Source: Anaerolineae bacterium (GTDB lineage: Bacteria > Chloroflexota > Anaerolineae > 4572-78 > J111). From it: a stretch of DNA of 24,211 nt. The position numbers and the translations under genes were made by a program. How positions within the stretch are numbered: position 1 is the first letter of the stretch; every line of letters starts with the position of its first letter. This document shows, piece by piece, positions 1 to 8,700 of the stretch. The notes beneath the pieces are model-generated. The model saw nothing but the letters and a program-made list of their open reading frames with translations. It had not been told where the DNA came from and searched no databases. The DNA is taken from positions 1 through 24,211 of the forward strand of contig JAGRCC010000178.1 in the NCBI GenBank assembly GCA_020433785.1, read 5' to 3'.

Positions 1-129
1 TGGGGAGTTTTTTGATTAGACTCAATGTAAACGATGATGAGTTGGAGAGTTTATAGAGTTAGGGATTATCAGAACGCTATAACTCCACAAACTCCACAAT
101 CTCATCAACTAAACTAAGAAGGTGCCAAA
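1..129. other. Upstream leader region of the CBS/USP operon
   Basis: No gene is visible. The stretch holds an imperfect inverted repeat: the arm at 36-61, starting GATGAG, faces 81-106, ending CTCATC, with several mismatches. Inside the right arm there is a perfect 9-bp tandem duplication of ACTCCACAA (82-90 and 91-99). No convincing sigma70 -35/-10 pair was found, so the operon promoter may lie before the window or be non-canonical. An AGAAGGTG ribosome binding site (117-124) precedes the ATG at 130 and supports that start. Confidence 0.45.
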
Positions 130-585
130 ATGAGAAACGAATTAGTGGCCAACTGGATGAGTCCCGATGTTATTACCGTAACGCCTGATACCTCGCTGAC
201 TGATGCGGACAACCTGCTTCACGAGTACAATATCCGGCGTCTTCCTGTGATTGATGAGGAGAACAATCTTGTGGGAATTGTCACGCTAGGCGATATCCGC
301 GAAGCCTCAGCTTCCGATGCCACCTCGCTAAGCATCTGGGAACTTAATTACCTGTTGGAAAAATTAAAGGTCCAAAAAATAATGACGCCCAACCCCATTA
401 CCGTTTATGTCAACGACTCGATTGCCACGGCGGCCAGTTTGATGCTGGAAAACAAGGTCAGCGGGCTGCCTGTGCTCGATCCGGTTGATGACAGCCTGGT
501 GGGCATCATAACCGAGTCGGATATTTTCAATTTGGTCGTTCAAGTTTGGGAAGAATTCGACAGCCGGGAGTTAGAACCGGCCTAA
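130..585 (+). CDS. Tandem CBS-domain protein
   Basis: A 151-residue soluble protein made almost entirely of two CBS domains (a Bateman module). CBS1 spans about residues 8-58 and contains the motif GIVTLGD (49-55). CBS2 spans about 81-136 with GIITESD (125-131). The Thr and Asp of these motifs are the positions that normally contact the ribose and phosphate of AMP, ADP, ATP or SAM. No enzymatic domain is attached, so the likely role is an adenosine-ligand sensor or partner protein; the target is unknown. A Shine-Dalgarno-like AGAAGGTG lies five bases before the ATG. The gene sits 13 bp ahead of a UspA-family gene, and the next gene's ribosome binding site overlaps this stop codon, so the two are probably cotranscribed and translationally coupled. 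Stand-alone CBS proteins next to USP genes are a recurrent arrangement in energy-stress responses. Family call is firm; ligand and function are inferred. Confidence 0.93.
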   Translation: MRNELVANWMSPDVITVTPDTSLTDADNLLHEYNIRRLPVIDEENNLVGIVTLGDIREASASDATSLSIWELNYLLEKLKVQKIMTPNPITVYVNDSIATAASLMLENKVSGLPVLDPVDDSLVGIITESDIFNLVVQVWEEFDSRELEPA

Positions 586-592
586 AAGGAGG
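584..592 (+). promoter_or_regulatory. Strong ribosome binding site fixing the GTG start of the USP gene
   Basis: AAAGGAGG overlaps the last bases of the CBS stop codon TAA (583-585) and lies about six bases before the GTG at 599. It decides the non-ATG start and ties translation of the two genes together. Confidence 0.8.
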
Positions 593-598
593 TGGCGT

Positions 599-1048
599 GT
601 GTATAAACGCATATTAGTACCGCTGGATGGATCCAAACGCGCTGAGGTCATTATCCCCCACGTGGAGGCATTGGCCCGCAGTTGCAACGCCAAAGTCATC
701 TTTGTGCGCGTCGTTGAGCCGGAACCGATCTTGATCGCCACCGAACCGGTTTACCCTCAATTTGAGGCGGATAGTTACCGCTATAAGACAGATGAGGCGG
801 AGGAATACCTAACGAGTTGGTGCGGTGAATTTCGAGAAAAAGGCATCGAGGCCAATTCTACCGTGTGCCACGGGCCTGTTGTGGAGAACCTTATCGATGT
901 GGTACAGCGGGAGGATGTTGATTTAATTGCCCTGGCCAGTCATGGCCGTACCGGACTGTCTCGCGTCATTTTCGGCAGTGTGACGACGGGCTTGCTGCAT
1001 CATATCGATCGGCCTATGCTCGTCATCAGATCGTTGGAGAACGACTAA
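599..1048 (+). CDS. Universal stress protein, UspA family
   Basis: A 149-residue single-domain Usp protein, the usual family length. It opens with the family beta-strand ILVPLDGS (5-12), whose Asp10 is the residue that typically contacts adenine or ribose. The C-terminal nucleotide-binding loop is SHGRTG (114-119) followed by GSVT (126-129). The retained glycines suggest the ATP-binding subclass rather than the non-binding UspA type. The start is GTG, chosen because a near-consensus AAAGGAGG lies just upstream. The protein is cytosolic and probably dimeric. USPs of this class help cells survive starvation, oxidative or energy stress, often by sensing ATP. As second gene of a two-gene unit with a CBS-domain protein, it probably acts in a shared adenylate-sensing stress response; that link is inferred from context only. 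Confidence 0.94.
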   Translation: MYKRILVPLDGSKRAEVIIPHVEALARSCNAKVIFVRVVEPEPILIATEPVYPQFEADSYRYKTDEAEEYLTSWCGEFREKGIEANSTVCHGPVVENLIDVVQREDVDLIALASHGRTGLSRVIFGSVTTGLLHHIDRPMLVIRSLEND

Positions 1049-1060
1049 TCATTTTAGGGG

Positions 1061-1190
1061 TTACGCACTTGACATCCCATCATGTCATTTCGTAGCCGAA
1101 GGCGGAGAAATCCCTATAGCGTCTGCTTGCCAACATCCTTCTCAGGGATTTCTCGTCGTTCCTCCTCGAAATGACATGCCAACTGCGTAA
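1061..1190. repeat. MITE-like imperfect palindromic element
   Basis: A 130-bp non-coding element with nested inverted repeats. The outer ends are TTACGCA (1061-1067) and TGCGTAA (1184-1190). The inner arms ATGTCATTTCG (1082-1092) and CGAAATGACAT (1167-1177) are perfect complements. A further perfect 11-bp pair is 1105-1115 with 1144-1154, around a 28-base centre. The whole can fold into one long hairpin. It encodes no protein and shows no obvious target-site duplication. Repeats containing TCATTTCG and GAGAAATCCCT are, from memory, scattered between genes in many bacteria, so this is likely one copy of a dispersed family. Only this copy is in the window, so mobility is inferred. Confidence 0.6.
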
Positions 1191-1233
1191 GTCATACATT
1201 TAACGTTTTCAGTTAAAAACAATAAATCCCTAT

Positions 1234-1269
1234 TCTGGCCCGGATCATCAGCGTTACGTCCGGGCCAGA
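1234..1269 (-). terminator. Stem-loop, possible terminator of the LPVTG protein gene
   Basis: A perfect 11-bp inverted repeat (TCTGGCCCGGA at 1234-1244 with its complement at 1259-1269) encloses a 14-base loop. It lies about 85 bases past the stop codon of the minus-strand gene. No uninterrupted T-tract follows on the minus strand, so it is at best a weak intrinsic terminator or an RNA-stabilising structure. Confidence 0.4.
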
Positions 1270-1352
1270 CAAACTTTAAACGGATACACTTAAGTGAATT
1301 CGTCGTAATCGCTTCATTGGCGTTCTTTCAGCAACGGCTGAAGTCGTTCGAA

Positions 1353-2537
1353 CTATCCCCAATTGCCTCTAATCGCCCAAAAACCACCGACGGCCAATCC
1401 CAATAAGACCAGCACCGACAGCGTCAAAGCGGCCGTATTAACCGGTTGACTGAACCGGCCGGTGACCGGGAGGAGCTCTTCGCTCTTCGATTCGCTGCTC
1501 ATCGACTCTGTCTGAGTTGCCGGTTTAGCCATCGATGTCTCCGCCTGAGCGGTGGGCGCCGCGGTCGGTGCCGCGCCCGAAGCGGCCAGCGTTACGGTTG
1601 AGGCATCGGCTGTGGCCGTGGGTGCGGTCGAGCCTAAGATGACGGTGTTGGCTTCGCCCACCTGCGCCGGCTGGGAGGGGCTTCGTGAGATGGACGCCAC
1701 CGGCAGGTTCGGCAGGCCGGCGGCATCGACAATGATCACTTGGGGGGTTATTTGCTGATCGTAGGTAAAAACCACCCGAATCTCAGGCGGCGCCGGACCG
1801 GCTTTCACTTCCGAGTTGGCTTCCGTCAACACATTGACCGACACCGTATCGCCGCCGTCAATCTCATTGACATCGACTTGAAAGTTATGGGGATCGTAAT
1901 CGACCACTTGGCCGGCGCTGGCTTGCACTGGTGGTTTAACGTTGATAATAGCCGGTGAGATAATGGTAATCTGCCCGCCCGTGGCGGCTTTTGAGGTTTG
2001 ATTGTCTATCTCAACCAATAGTTTAGACCCGGTCAGGCTGGCCGTTAACCGCACCGGAATCGAAGCGCCATCGTCCCAGTAGTAGCCCAAATTGACTTCG
2101 GTGGTCGCGCCCCGTACTAACCGCACCGGCCAGTCGGGGGCCGCGGCTTGAACCCCCGGCGGTAATCGCAGGTTGAGGATGCCGCCGTTGGTGTCTAAAC
2201 CGTTAATCTGATAGAAGCCGTTGCTGTCGGTGACGGCTTCGGTTTGCCAGCCTTGGGTTTCAAAGATGACGGCCACACCGCCTTCGTAAACCTGATTGGT
2301 GTAGTCGTACACGAAACCGGAGATGCCGGCCACAGGTCGAGCCGGGGCCGCCCCACCACCGTTGTCGTCATCGTCATCGTTGTTATCATGCCCCAGATCG
2401 GTTGGGGTTGGCTCCGGACCGCCCTGAGCTCGAGTGGTGCCCACCGGCAGCGAACCGAGCGTTAACAGTAGAACCGTTATAAACACCAGCGGTAATATGG
2501 GCTTTAACTGTTGTAATAAGGTTGCCATTTTGCGCAT
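1353..2537 (-). CDS. Secreted LPVTG-anchored surface protein with a carboxypeptidase-regulatory-like domain
   Basis: A 394-residue exported protein of unknown specific function. Residues 1-37 form a signal peptide (hydrophobic core about 14-30, likely cleavage after TTRA37). A Pro/Asp/Asn-rich segment follows with an acidic run near 50-59. Residues about 70-155 resemble a carboxypeptidase regulatory-like or Cna-B-type beta sandwich (GISGFVYD start, VTDSNGFYQINGL strand-turn). Residues about 158-285 look like a second beta domain that I do not recognise. A Thr/Ala/Ser/Pro-rich stalk runs about 285-355. The C-terminus has LPVTG (356-360), a membrane segment (about 368-388) and a short RGNWG tail. 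This is the layout of a sortase substrate, although the tail has a single Arg, so simple membrane anchoring is possible. The start has an AGGAG site nine bases upstream; Met4 is an alternative. The gene follows the giant secreted protein on the same strand, suggesting a joint surface role. Confidence 0.85.
   Translation of the reverse strand: MRKMATLLQQLKPILPLVFITVLLLTLGSLPVGTTRAQGGPEPTPTDLGHDNNDDDDDNGGGAAPARPVAGISGFVYDYTNQVYEGGVAVIFETQGWQTEAVTDSNGFYQINGLDTNGGILNLRLPPGVQAAAPDWPVRLVRGATTEVNLGYYWDDGASIPVRLTASLTGSKLLVEIDNQTSKAATGGQITIISPAIINVKPPVQASAGQVVDYDPHNFQVDVNEIDGGDTVSVNVLTEANSEVKAGPAPPEIRVVFTYDQQITPQVIIVDAAGLPNLPVASISRSPSQPAQVGEANTVILGSTAPTATADASTVTLAASGAAPTAAPTAQAETSMAKPATQTESMSSESKSEELLPVTGRFSQPVNTAALTLSVLVLLGLAVGGFWAIRGNWG
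1458..1472 (-). other. LPVTG cell-wall sorting motif
   Basis: These bases encode Leu-Pro-Val-Thr-Gly, followed seven residues later by a membrane span of about 20 residues and a five-residue tail with one Arg. This is the order expected of an LPxTG sortase signal. A weakly charged tail is less typical of class A substrates. No sortase gene is in the window. Confidence 0.6.
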
Positions 2538-2731
2538 GGTCTTTAACTCCTAGGTCTATTCGACTGAACGAGCATTTAATGATGTTTAATTTTATCGCTA
2601 TTCGACAGTTATGTCCAGTAAAGTCACAAATCGACAGCTATTCTTAATTTATTAGACAACTGATCAGACCAACCCGTAGACTATCATCCGGCGTCCACGC
2701 TGATTGTGGACGCCGGATGATGAATTATTCG
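2538..2731 (-). promoter_or_regulatory. Promoter and leader of the LPVTG protein gene
   Basis: On the minus strand a TGGACA -35 (2612-2617) and a TAAAAT -10 (2589-2594) are separated by exactly 17 bp, each one base off consensus. The implied start is near 2582, giving a leader of about 45 bases. The Shine-Dalgarno AGGAG is at 2547-2551. The promoter lies beyond the stem-loop that follows the giant gene, so the LPVTG gene is probably transcribed on its own, perhaps also by readthrough. Confidence 0.55.
2683..2721 (-). terminator. Perfect 16-bp stem-loop after the giant gene
   Basis: Arms 2683-2698 (starting ATCATCCGG) and 2706-2721 are perfect complements around a seven-base loop (2699-2705). 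The structure begins 10 bases past the stop codon of the giant gene, the usual place for a terminator. The minus strand shows no T-tract after the stem, so termination would need another factor; protection of the 3' end of a 17-kb transcript is an alternative role. Confidence 0.6.
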
Positions 2732-5700
2732 CTAGGGCGTCTGAGTGGGGGTGGGCTGCGGTCCCGGCGGGTAGGTGGGCCGGGCTTGCGGCGAGACGCC
2801 GGAGGCAGCGGTTACGGTCACGGACAGATCGTTGGTATTGTTGCTGTTGTCTGTTTCCACCACCACATTGAACGGATCGGCCCAGGCTCTCAGATTGAGC
2901 GAACCCGAATTCGGGAAGGTGAAGTTGTTAACGGTTAAGATGCGACCGCCGCCGGACGGGAACCATTCACCCTGAACCCCCCACAGAATGAGCGGGGTGG
3001 TCAGGTCGTTGGTATCGTAGACGGCCACGTGGAAGTTGTTCGGATCGGCCACCGATATGGGCCCCTGGTTGATCGCCGTCACCGACACACGATAGGTGCC
3101 GTCGCCGTTCGGGATGACGCTGAAATCAGAGATAATCAGATCAGGCGCAGGGGTTGGCTCCGGCGGGCTGAAATTCTTGAGCAAGATCGGGAAGTAAAGG
3201 TCGCTGGGTTGCGCTTGTAACGTAAAGGTGAACGTGGTCGAGGTTGCGGTATTCCCGGCCAGATCGTGAGCTTGAACAGCCCAAGTATAGGTATCTAAGG
3301 CTAAACCGGTAGGCGGCGTATAGGTAGTTCCGGTCAGATCGACGGTGAAGGCCAGACCACTACTGTTAGACACCACCAGGGTATACGTGACCGGGCCGGA
3401 TAGAGCGTCGGTTGAAGCTGTCCACTCGAACGTCGGTTGGGTTGTGGTGGTGATGACCGAAGTATCGGGCGGTGCAATCAAGGTCGGCGTCGTCGGTGGC
3501 GTGAAATCGACTGTCAAGCGCCACGTATCGGAGTAGCCTAACGTTCGGCTATAGCTATCGATAGCCCAAACGGTCCAGTCGTAAACGCCTTCAGGCAACG
3601 TAGCCGTATAAGTGGTGCTATTTCCCACATCGATGATGCCAAAGCTGGAGATGCTTAGGGTGTAAGACAAAGCATCGGTGGACGGCGACCAGATAAACGT
3701 CACATCAGGATCGTTAGTATAAGTTTGATCCGGCGGGCTGATCAACGTCGGGATCGGCGGCGGGCTGAGATCCACCGTGAAGGTATGGGTGCCGGTAATG
3801 GCCGTATTGCCCGCGCCGTCTGTGGCCGAGACCGTCCAATTGTACACACCATCCGCTAGGGATAGCGATGTCGACGTTACGGCCAGCGTTTGGGGGGCAA
3901 CGCCGTTCAGACTCAGGGTGTAGGTCACCGGCCCGGATAGGGCATCGACCGAAGCCGTCCACTCAAAGGTGATGATATTCGTTTGGGTGAAGACTGCGCC
4001 ATCCGGCGGCAGGATCAGCGTGGGCGAAGTCGGCGGCGTCGTGTCAAGGGTCAAGGTCCAGGTATCGGTGAAGCCGGAGGTATTGGTCGCGGCATCGATC
4101 GACTCAACCGTCCAGGTATAGACGCCGTCGCCGTCGAGCAGAGTCAGCGCCGCCGACGTATTGGTGAACGGCCCTAAAATGGTGCTGGTCACCGGCGAAG
4201 TGAGGGCCAGCCGGTAACTGACGGCATCGGCCACATCGCTCCAGACAAAGGTCACATCGGGGTCGTTGGTCAGGGTGCCGTTCGGCGGCGCAATCAAGGC
4301 AGGCGCAGCCGGGGCGGTATTGTCGATGGTAAAGACCCAGGTGTCGGTGACGCCACTCGAAACGTCGAGGGCGTTGATGGCGGCCACCGTCCAGGAGTAG
4401 ACGCCTTCCGGCAAGACCGTCGAGCTGATCACCTGGCTTCCACTGCCCGGATCGGGGATGTCGAAAACGCCTGTTGGCGTTAGGTAGAGCGTATAGGTTA
4501 GCGCGCCAGTAACCCGCGACCAGATCAGATCGATGTTGTTGCTGTTCGTGATGGTGCCGTTGGGCGGGGCGATGAGGAACGGTTTTTCCGTGGAGTCGTC
4601 ATCATCCAATATGGTCAGTAGGCTGGTGGTAATCACCGCGCCTTCCGACTCTGAGGACAGGCTGAACAGCGTCAGTTGCAGGGTCTCATCGCCTTCGATC
4701 AACAGGTCATCGGTGATAGGTACGGTGAAGTTCAGGGCGGTAATACCGGCAGGGAAGGTCAAGGCGCCGCTGGTGGTGATGTAATCCTGCGTTGACAGTG
4801 CGGTGATATCGCTGGTTGAGTACCCGACGGTGCGAGTGACACCGGCCACCGCGCTCAACGTAACGGTGATGACTGCCGGACCGGCATCCTCATCGACCGT
4901 GAAGTTTGAGGTACTGAAGGCAAACTCCGGCACGGTGTCGTTATCCCGGATAATGAGCGTGGTCTGACTAATCACGCCGAGGGTGGCGCTGATTTCATTA
5001 GAAAGATCCAGCAGCAGCTGCTCGTCATCCTCAAAGAGGGCATCATCGGTGATAGGCACAGTGAAGGTCAGCACGGTCGTGCCGGCGCTGAAGGTCAACG
5101 TATTGCTGACCGCCGTGTAGTCGCTGACGGCCAGAGCGGTATCATCGGTGGATTGGTAATCCACACTGACATCGGTTCCGGCGGCCGAACTCAAGGAGAC
5201 GGTGATCACCGCACTCCCCACATCCTCTTCAACGGTGTAGAATTCACGGTCAAATTCAACCACAGGCGGCAGTTCATCGTCGATGATCGTCAGCGTGGCC
5301 GAACCGCTGCCCATAACCGCATTGACGGGGCTCGACAGACTCAGCAAGACCGTCTCGTCATCTTCATAAAGCGCGTCATCCGTGATAGGTATAGTGAAGG
5401 TAGTCGAAATTTCGCCCGGATTAAAGATCAGGGTACCAGTCACCATTGTATAATCGCTGGCGCTACTGGCAGTGCCGTCGCTGGTACTGTAAACGACGGT
5501 GGCCGAAAGTTCAGAGGCTGTGCTCAAGGTGACCACGATGGTGGCCGGGCCGGCGTTCTCGTCAACGCTGAAGTCAGCCGTCTCGAAATCAACCGTTGGC
5601 GGCGTATCGCCGTCGATGATGGTGACGGTGCCGGTCGGGCTGCCGATATTGGCGCTGACCACGTTGGTTAGGTTGAGTTGGAACGACTCCGTTGGCTCGA

Positions 5701-8700
5701 AGATCGTGTCGTCGACGATGCTAACGGTGAAGGTTACGGCCGTGATGCCCGGTGTGAAGGTCAAGGTGTCGCTGGCGGCGAGATAGTCCGTCGGATCGGT
5801 GGCAGTGCCGTCGCTGGTGAAGTAATCGACAGTAGCCGTTACCGCCTGGGCCGGCGACAGCGTGACCGAGATCACCTTCGTCCCGACATTCTCAAAAACC
5901 ATATAGTCAGCCGGCTCGAATTGAATGGTCGAAGCATCGTCGTCGATGATGGTCAGCGTGGCCGGGTTGTTGGTGTTGCCCAAATTGGCATTGCTGACAT
6001 TGCTCAAGGCCAGCGAGACCGTCTCGCTGCCTTCCAGAACGCCGTCGTCGTTGATGGTCACGCTGAAGGTCTGAACGGTTATACCGGAGGCAAAGGTCAG
6101 CGTGCCGGTGGTCGAGATGTAGTCAGTCGGGTCGGTGGCGGTGCCGTCGCTGGTGGCGTAATCAACCGTGGTTTGCAGCGCCGATGAGACACTCATCGTG
6201 ACGGTGATAATGGCCGTCCCGGCGGTTTCATCGACACTGTAACTCGCGGCGCTGAAATCAACGGTGGGCGTGTCATCGTCGATGATAGTTAAGGTGGCCG
6301 TAGCAGTCGAGCCCAGGGTCAGGCTAACCGGGCTGGCGAGAGTGAGAGTCAGCGCTTCATCGCCTTCGATGTCGGTGTCGTTGACGATGGGCACGGTAAA
6401 GGTGGTAGAACTTTCACCCGGATTAAACGTCGCCGTCCCGCTCTGATCAATGTAATCAGCAGGGCTGCTGGCCGTGCCGGCGGTGGTCTGGTAGTTGACC
6501 GTTGCGGTGGTGCCAGTTGCCGCGCTGAGGGTCAAGGTAATCACAGCGCTACCGATATCTTCGTTGACGCTGAAATTAGTGACGGCATAGCCGACAACCG
6601 GCAGCGCCTCATCGTCGATGATGGTCAAAGTAGCCGTATCGATGGCGCCCAGGGTAGCGCTGACCGGGCTGGAGAGGCTCAACGTGAGCGACTCATCGCC
6701 TTCGGACAGAGCGTCGTCGTTGATGGGCACCGGGAAGGTCGCCACGGTCACACCGGGGGTAAAGGTCAGGACACCGGTCGTCGCATCGTAGTCAGCCGGA
6801 CTGGTGGCCGTGCCGTCCGTGGTCGAGTAGACCACCGTGGCAGTCAGGCCCGGCGCCGAACTGAGCGTCACAGTGATGATAGCCTGACCGGAGGCCACAT
6901 CCTCATCGACCTCATAGGTGGCCGAGGCAAAGCCTACCTCCGGCAGCGTCTCGGTTTCGACGATGGTCAGCGTCGCCGGGTTATTGCCGGCCGTCGCCAG
7001 GGTGGCGCTGACCGGATTGGAGAGGGTTAAGGTCAAGGTTTCGCTGCCCTCGACCAGCGGATCATCAATGATCGTTACGGCAAACGTGGTTTGGGTAACA
7101 CCGGGGCTAAAGGTCAGGGTGTCGCTGATGGCGGTGTAGTCGGCCGGACTGGTGGCCGTGTTGTCGGTGGTCTCATAATCTACGGTTGCGGTAATGCCCG
7201 CCACAGCGCTAAGAGTAACGGTGATGGTGGCGGTCCCGGCGGTCTCATCGACGGTGTAAGCGGAGGTCGCAAAATCAACCTCGGGCTGAGTTTCATTGTC
7301 GAGAATCGTCAGTATGGCCGGGCTGGTAACGCCAATGTTGACCAGGTTCGGATTGAGCAGGGTCAGCACGACGGTCTCATCGGCTTCAAAGAGGAGATCA
7401 TCGGTAATCGGCACGGTGAAGGCTTGCTGGGTGATGCCCGACGTAAAGGTCATGGTACCGCTGGCCGTACCGAAGTCGCTGCCCAGGGTGGCCGTGCCAT
7501 TGCTGGCCAGATAATCCACGCCTACCTCTTGGGTCGAGGTCGCGCTCAAGGTGACGGTAATCGTGGCCGTACCGGCGGTCTCGTCAACGCTGTAGCTGGT
7601 ACTGCTGAAATCGGCGGTCACGGCTTCGTCGTCTAAGATAGTCAAGACGGCCGGGTTATTGACAGCGGTGACCAGGGTGCCGCTGACCGGGCTGGAGAGG
7701 GTGAGGGTCAGTGTTTCCGCCCCCTCCAACTGACTATCATCACTGATCGGTACCGTAAAGGTCAGCACAGTCGTATTGGCCGGGAAGACCAGCGTAGTGG
7801 AAATCGCTGTGTAATCACTGCCGGCAGTCGCGGTATTGTCAGCCGATTCGACCGTGACGGTGATAGTATTAGTAACGGCAGACGACAGCGTGAGGGTGAT
7901 GACTGCCTCTTGGGCGGGATCATTCTCATCGACCTGGTAAGTCGCAGCGGAGAAGTCGATTGTCGGCAGGACGTCATCATCGATGATGGTTAGTTGGGCC
8001 GGATTATTGATCGCCGCTAAAGTCGCCCCCTGCGCGTTGGACAGATTGAGATCAACGATCTCGTTGGCTTCGGGCAGGCTGTCGTCGGTGATGGGGATAG
8101 TAAAGGTGGCCGAAATGGCTCCCGGACTGAAGACCAGCGTATCGGTTACGGCGGTGTAGTCGCTGCCAGCGGTGGCCGTGTTATCGGCGGTGGCGTAATC
8201 GACCGACACCGGCTGAGTCGAGGTGGCGCTCAAGGTCACGGTAATCGTGGCCGTGCCCGCGCTCTCGTCGACCGAGTAGGCCGCTTGGCTGAAATCAACC
8301 TCGGTCTCGGTTACGATGAGCGGGGCCGAGTCGATCAGCGTGGTCTGGCTGAGGCCATAGGTCGCGGTGACCAGCGGGTTGACGTACGTGCCGACGGTCA
8401 GCGGAGCGGTAGCATTAAAGGAAACGGTAGCCACGCCGTCGCCGATTATCGTTGCAGCCGGAACCACGACATCGGTCACCACCGAGGTCGGGCTGAACCC
8501 ATCCGCCAACGTGTCTGTCAAGGCCACGGTGACTGGACTGGGGCTGCTGTTGGTCAAGGTGATGGTGTAGGTCACCACTCCACCCGGCGTGGTACTGGGC
8601 GGATCGACCGTTTTGGCCAACGTGATTTCGGTGGTCGCCGTGGACTCGACGGTGACGGTCACGGGCGCACCGGTGGCAACGCCCAGCGTACCGCCGCCGG

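Larger units (their letters stand above)
1049..1352. other. Convergent intergenic region with several stem-loops
   Basis: No gene is visible between the USP gene (plus) and the LPVTG protein gene (minus). The stretch holds the 130-bp palindromic element at 1061-1190, a perfect 11-bp stem-loop at 1234-1269, and a small TTCAGC/GCTGAA hairpin at 1327-1342 that lies 10 bases past the stop of the minus-strand gene. None of these is followed by a clear U-tract, but the position between convergent genes fits bidirectional transcription termination. Confidence 0.6.

Noticed and set aside
1552..2465. Frames overlapping the LPVTG protein gene on both strands
   Set aside because: They are shadows; the minus-strand frame at 1353-2537 has a signal peptide, beta domain, stalk and anchor in order.
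5153..7636. Series of plus-strand frames of 60-181 codons opposite the Calx-beta array
   Set aside because: They recur with the period of the Calx-beta units and are reverse-complement shadows of those repeats.
4595..8299. Regular DNA repeats that might suggest a CRISPR array or satellite
   Set aside because: The period is about 336 bp and the repeats are in-frame protein domains with diverged sequence; there are no short identical repeats with unique spacers.
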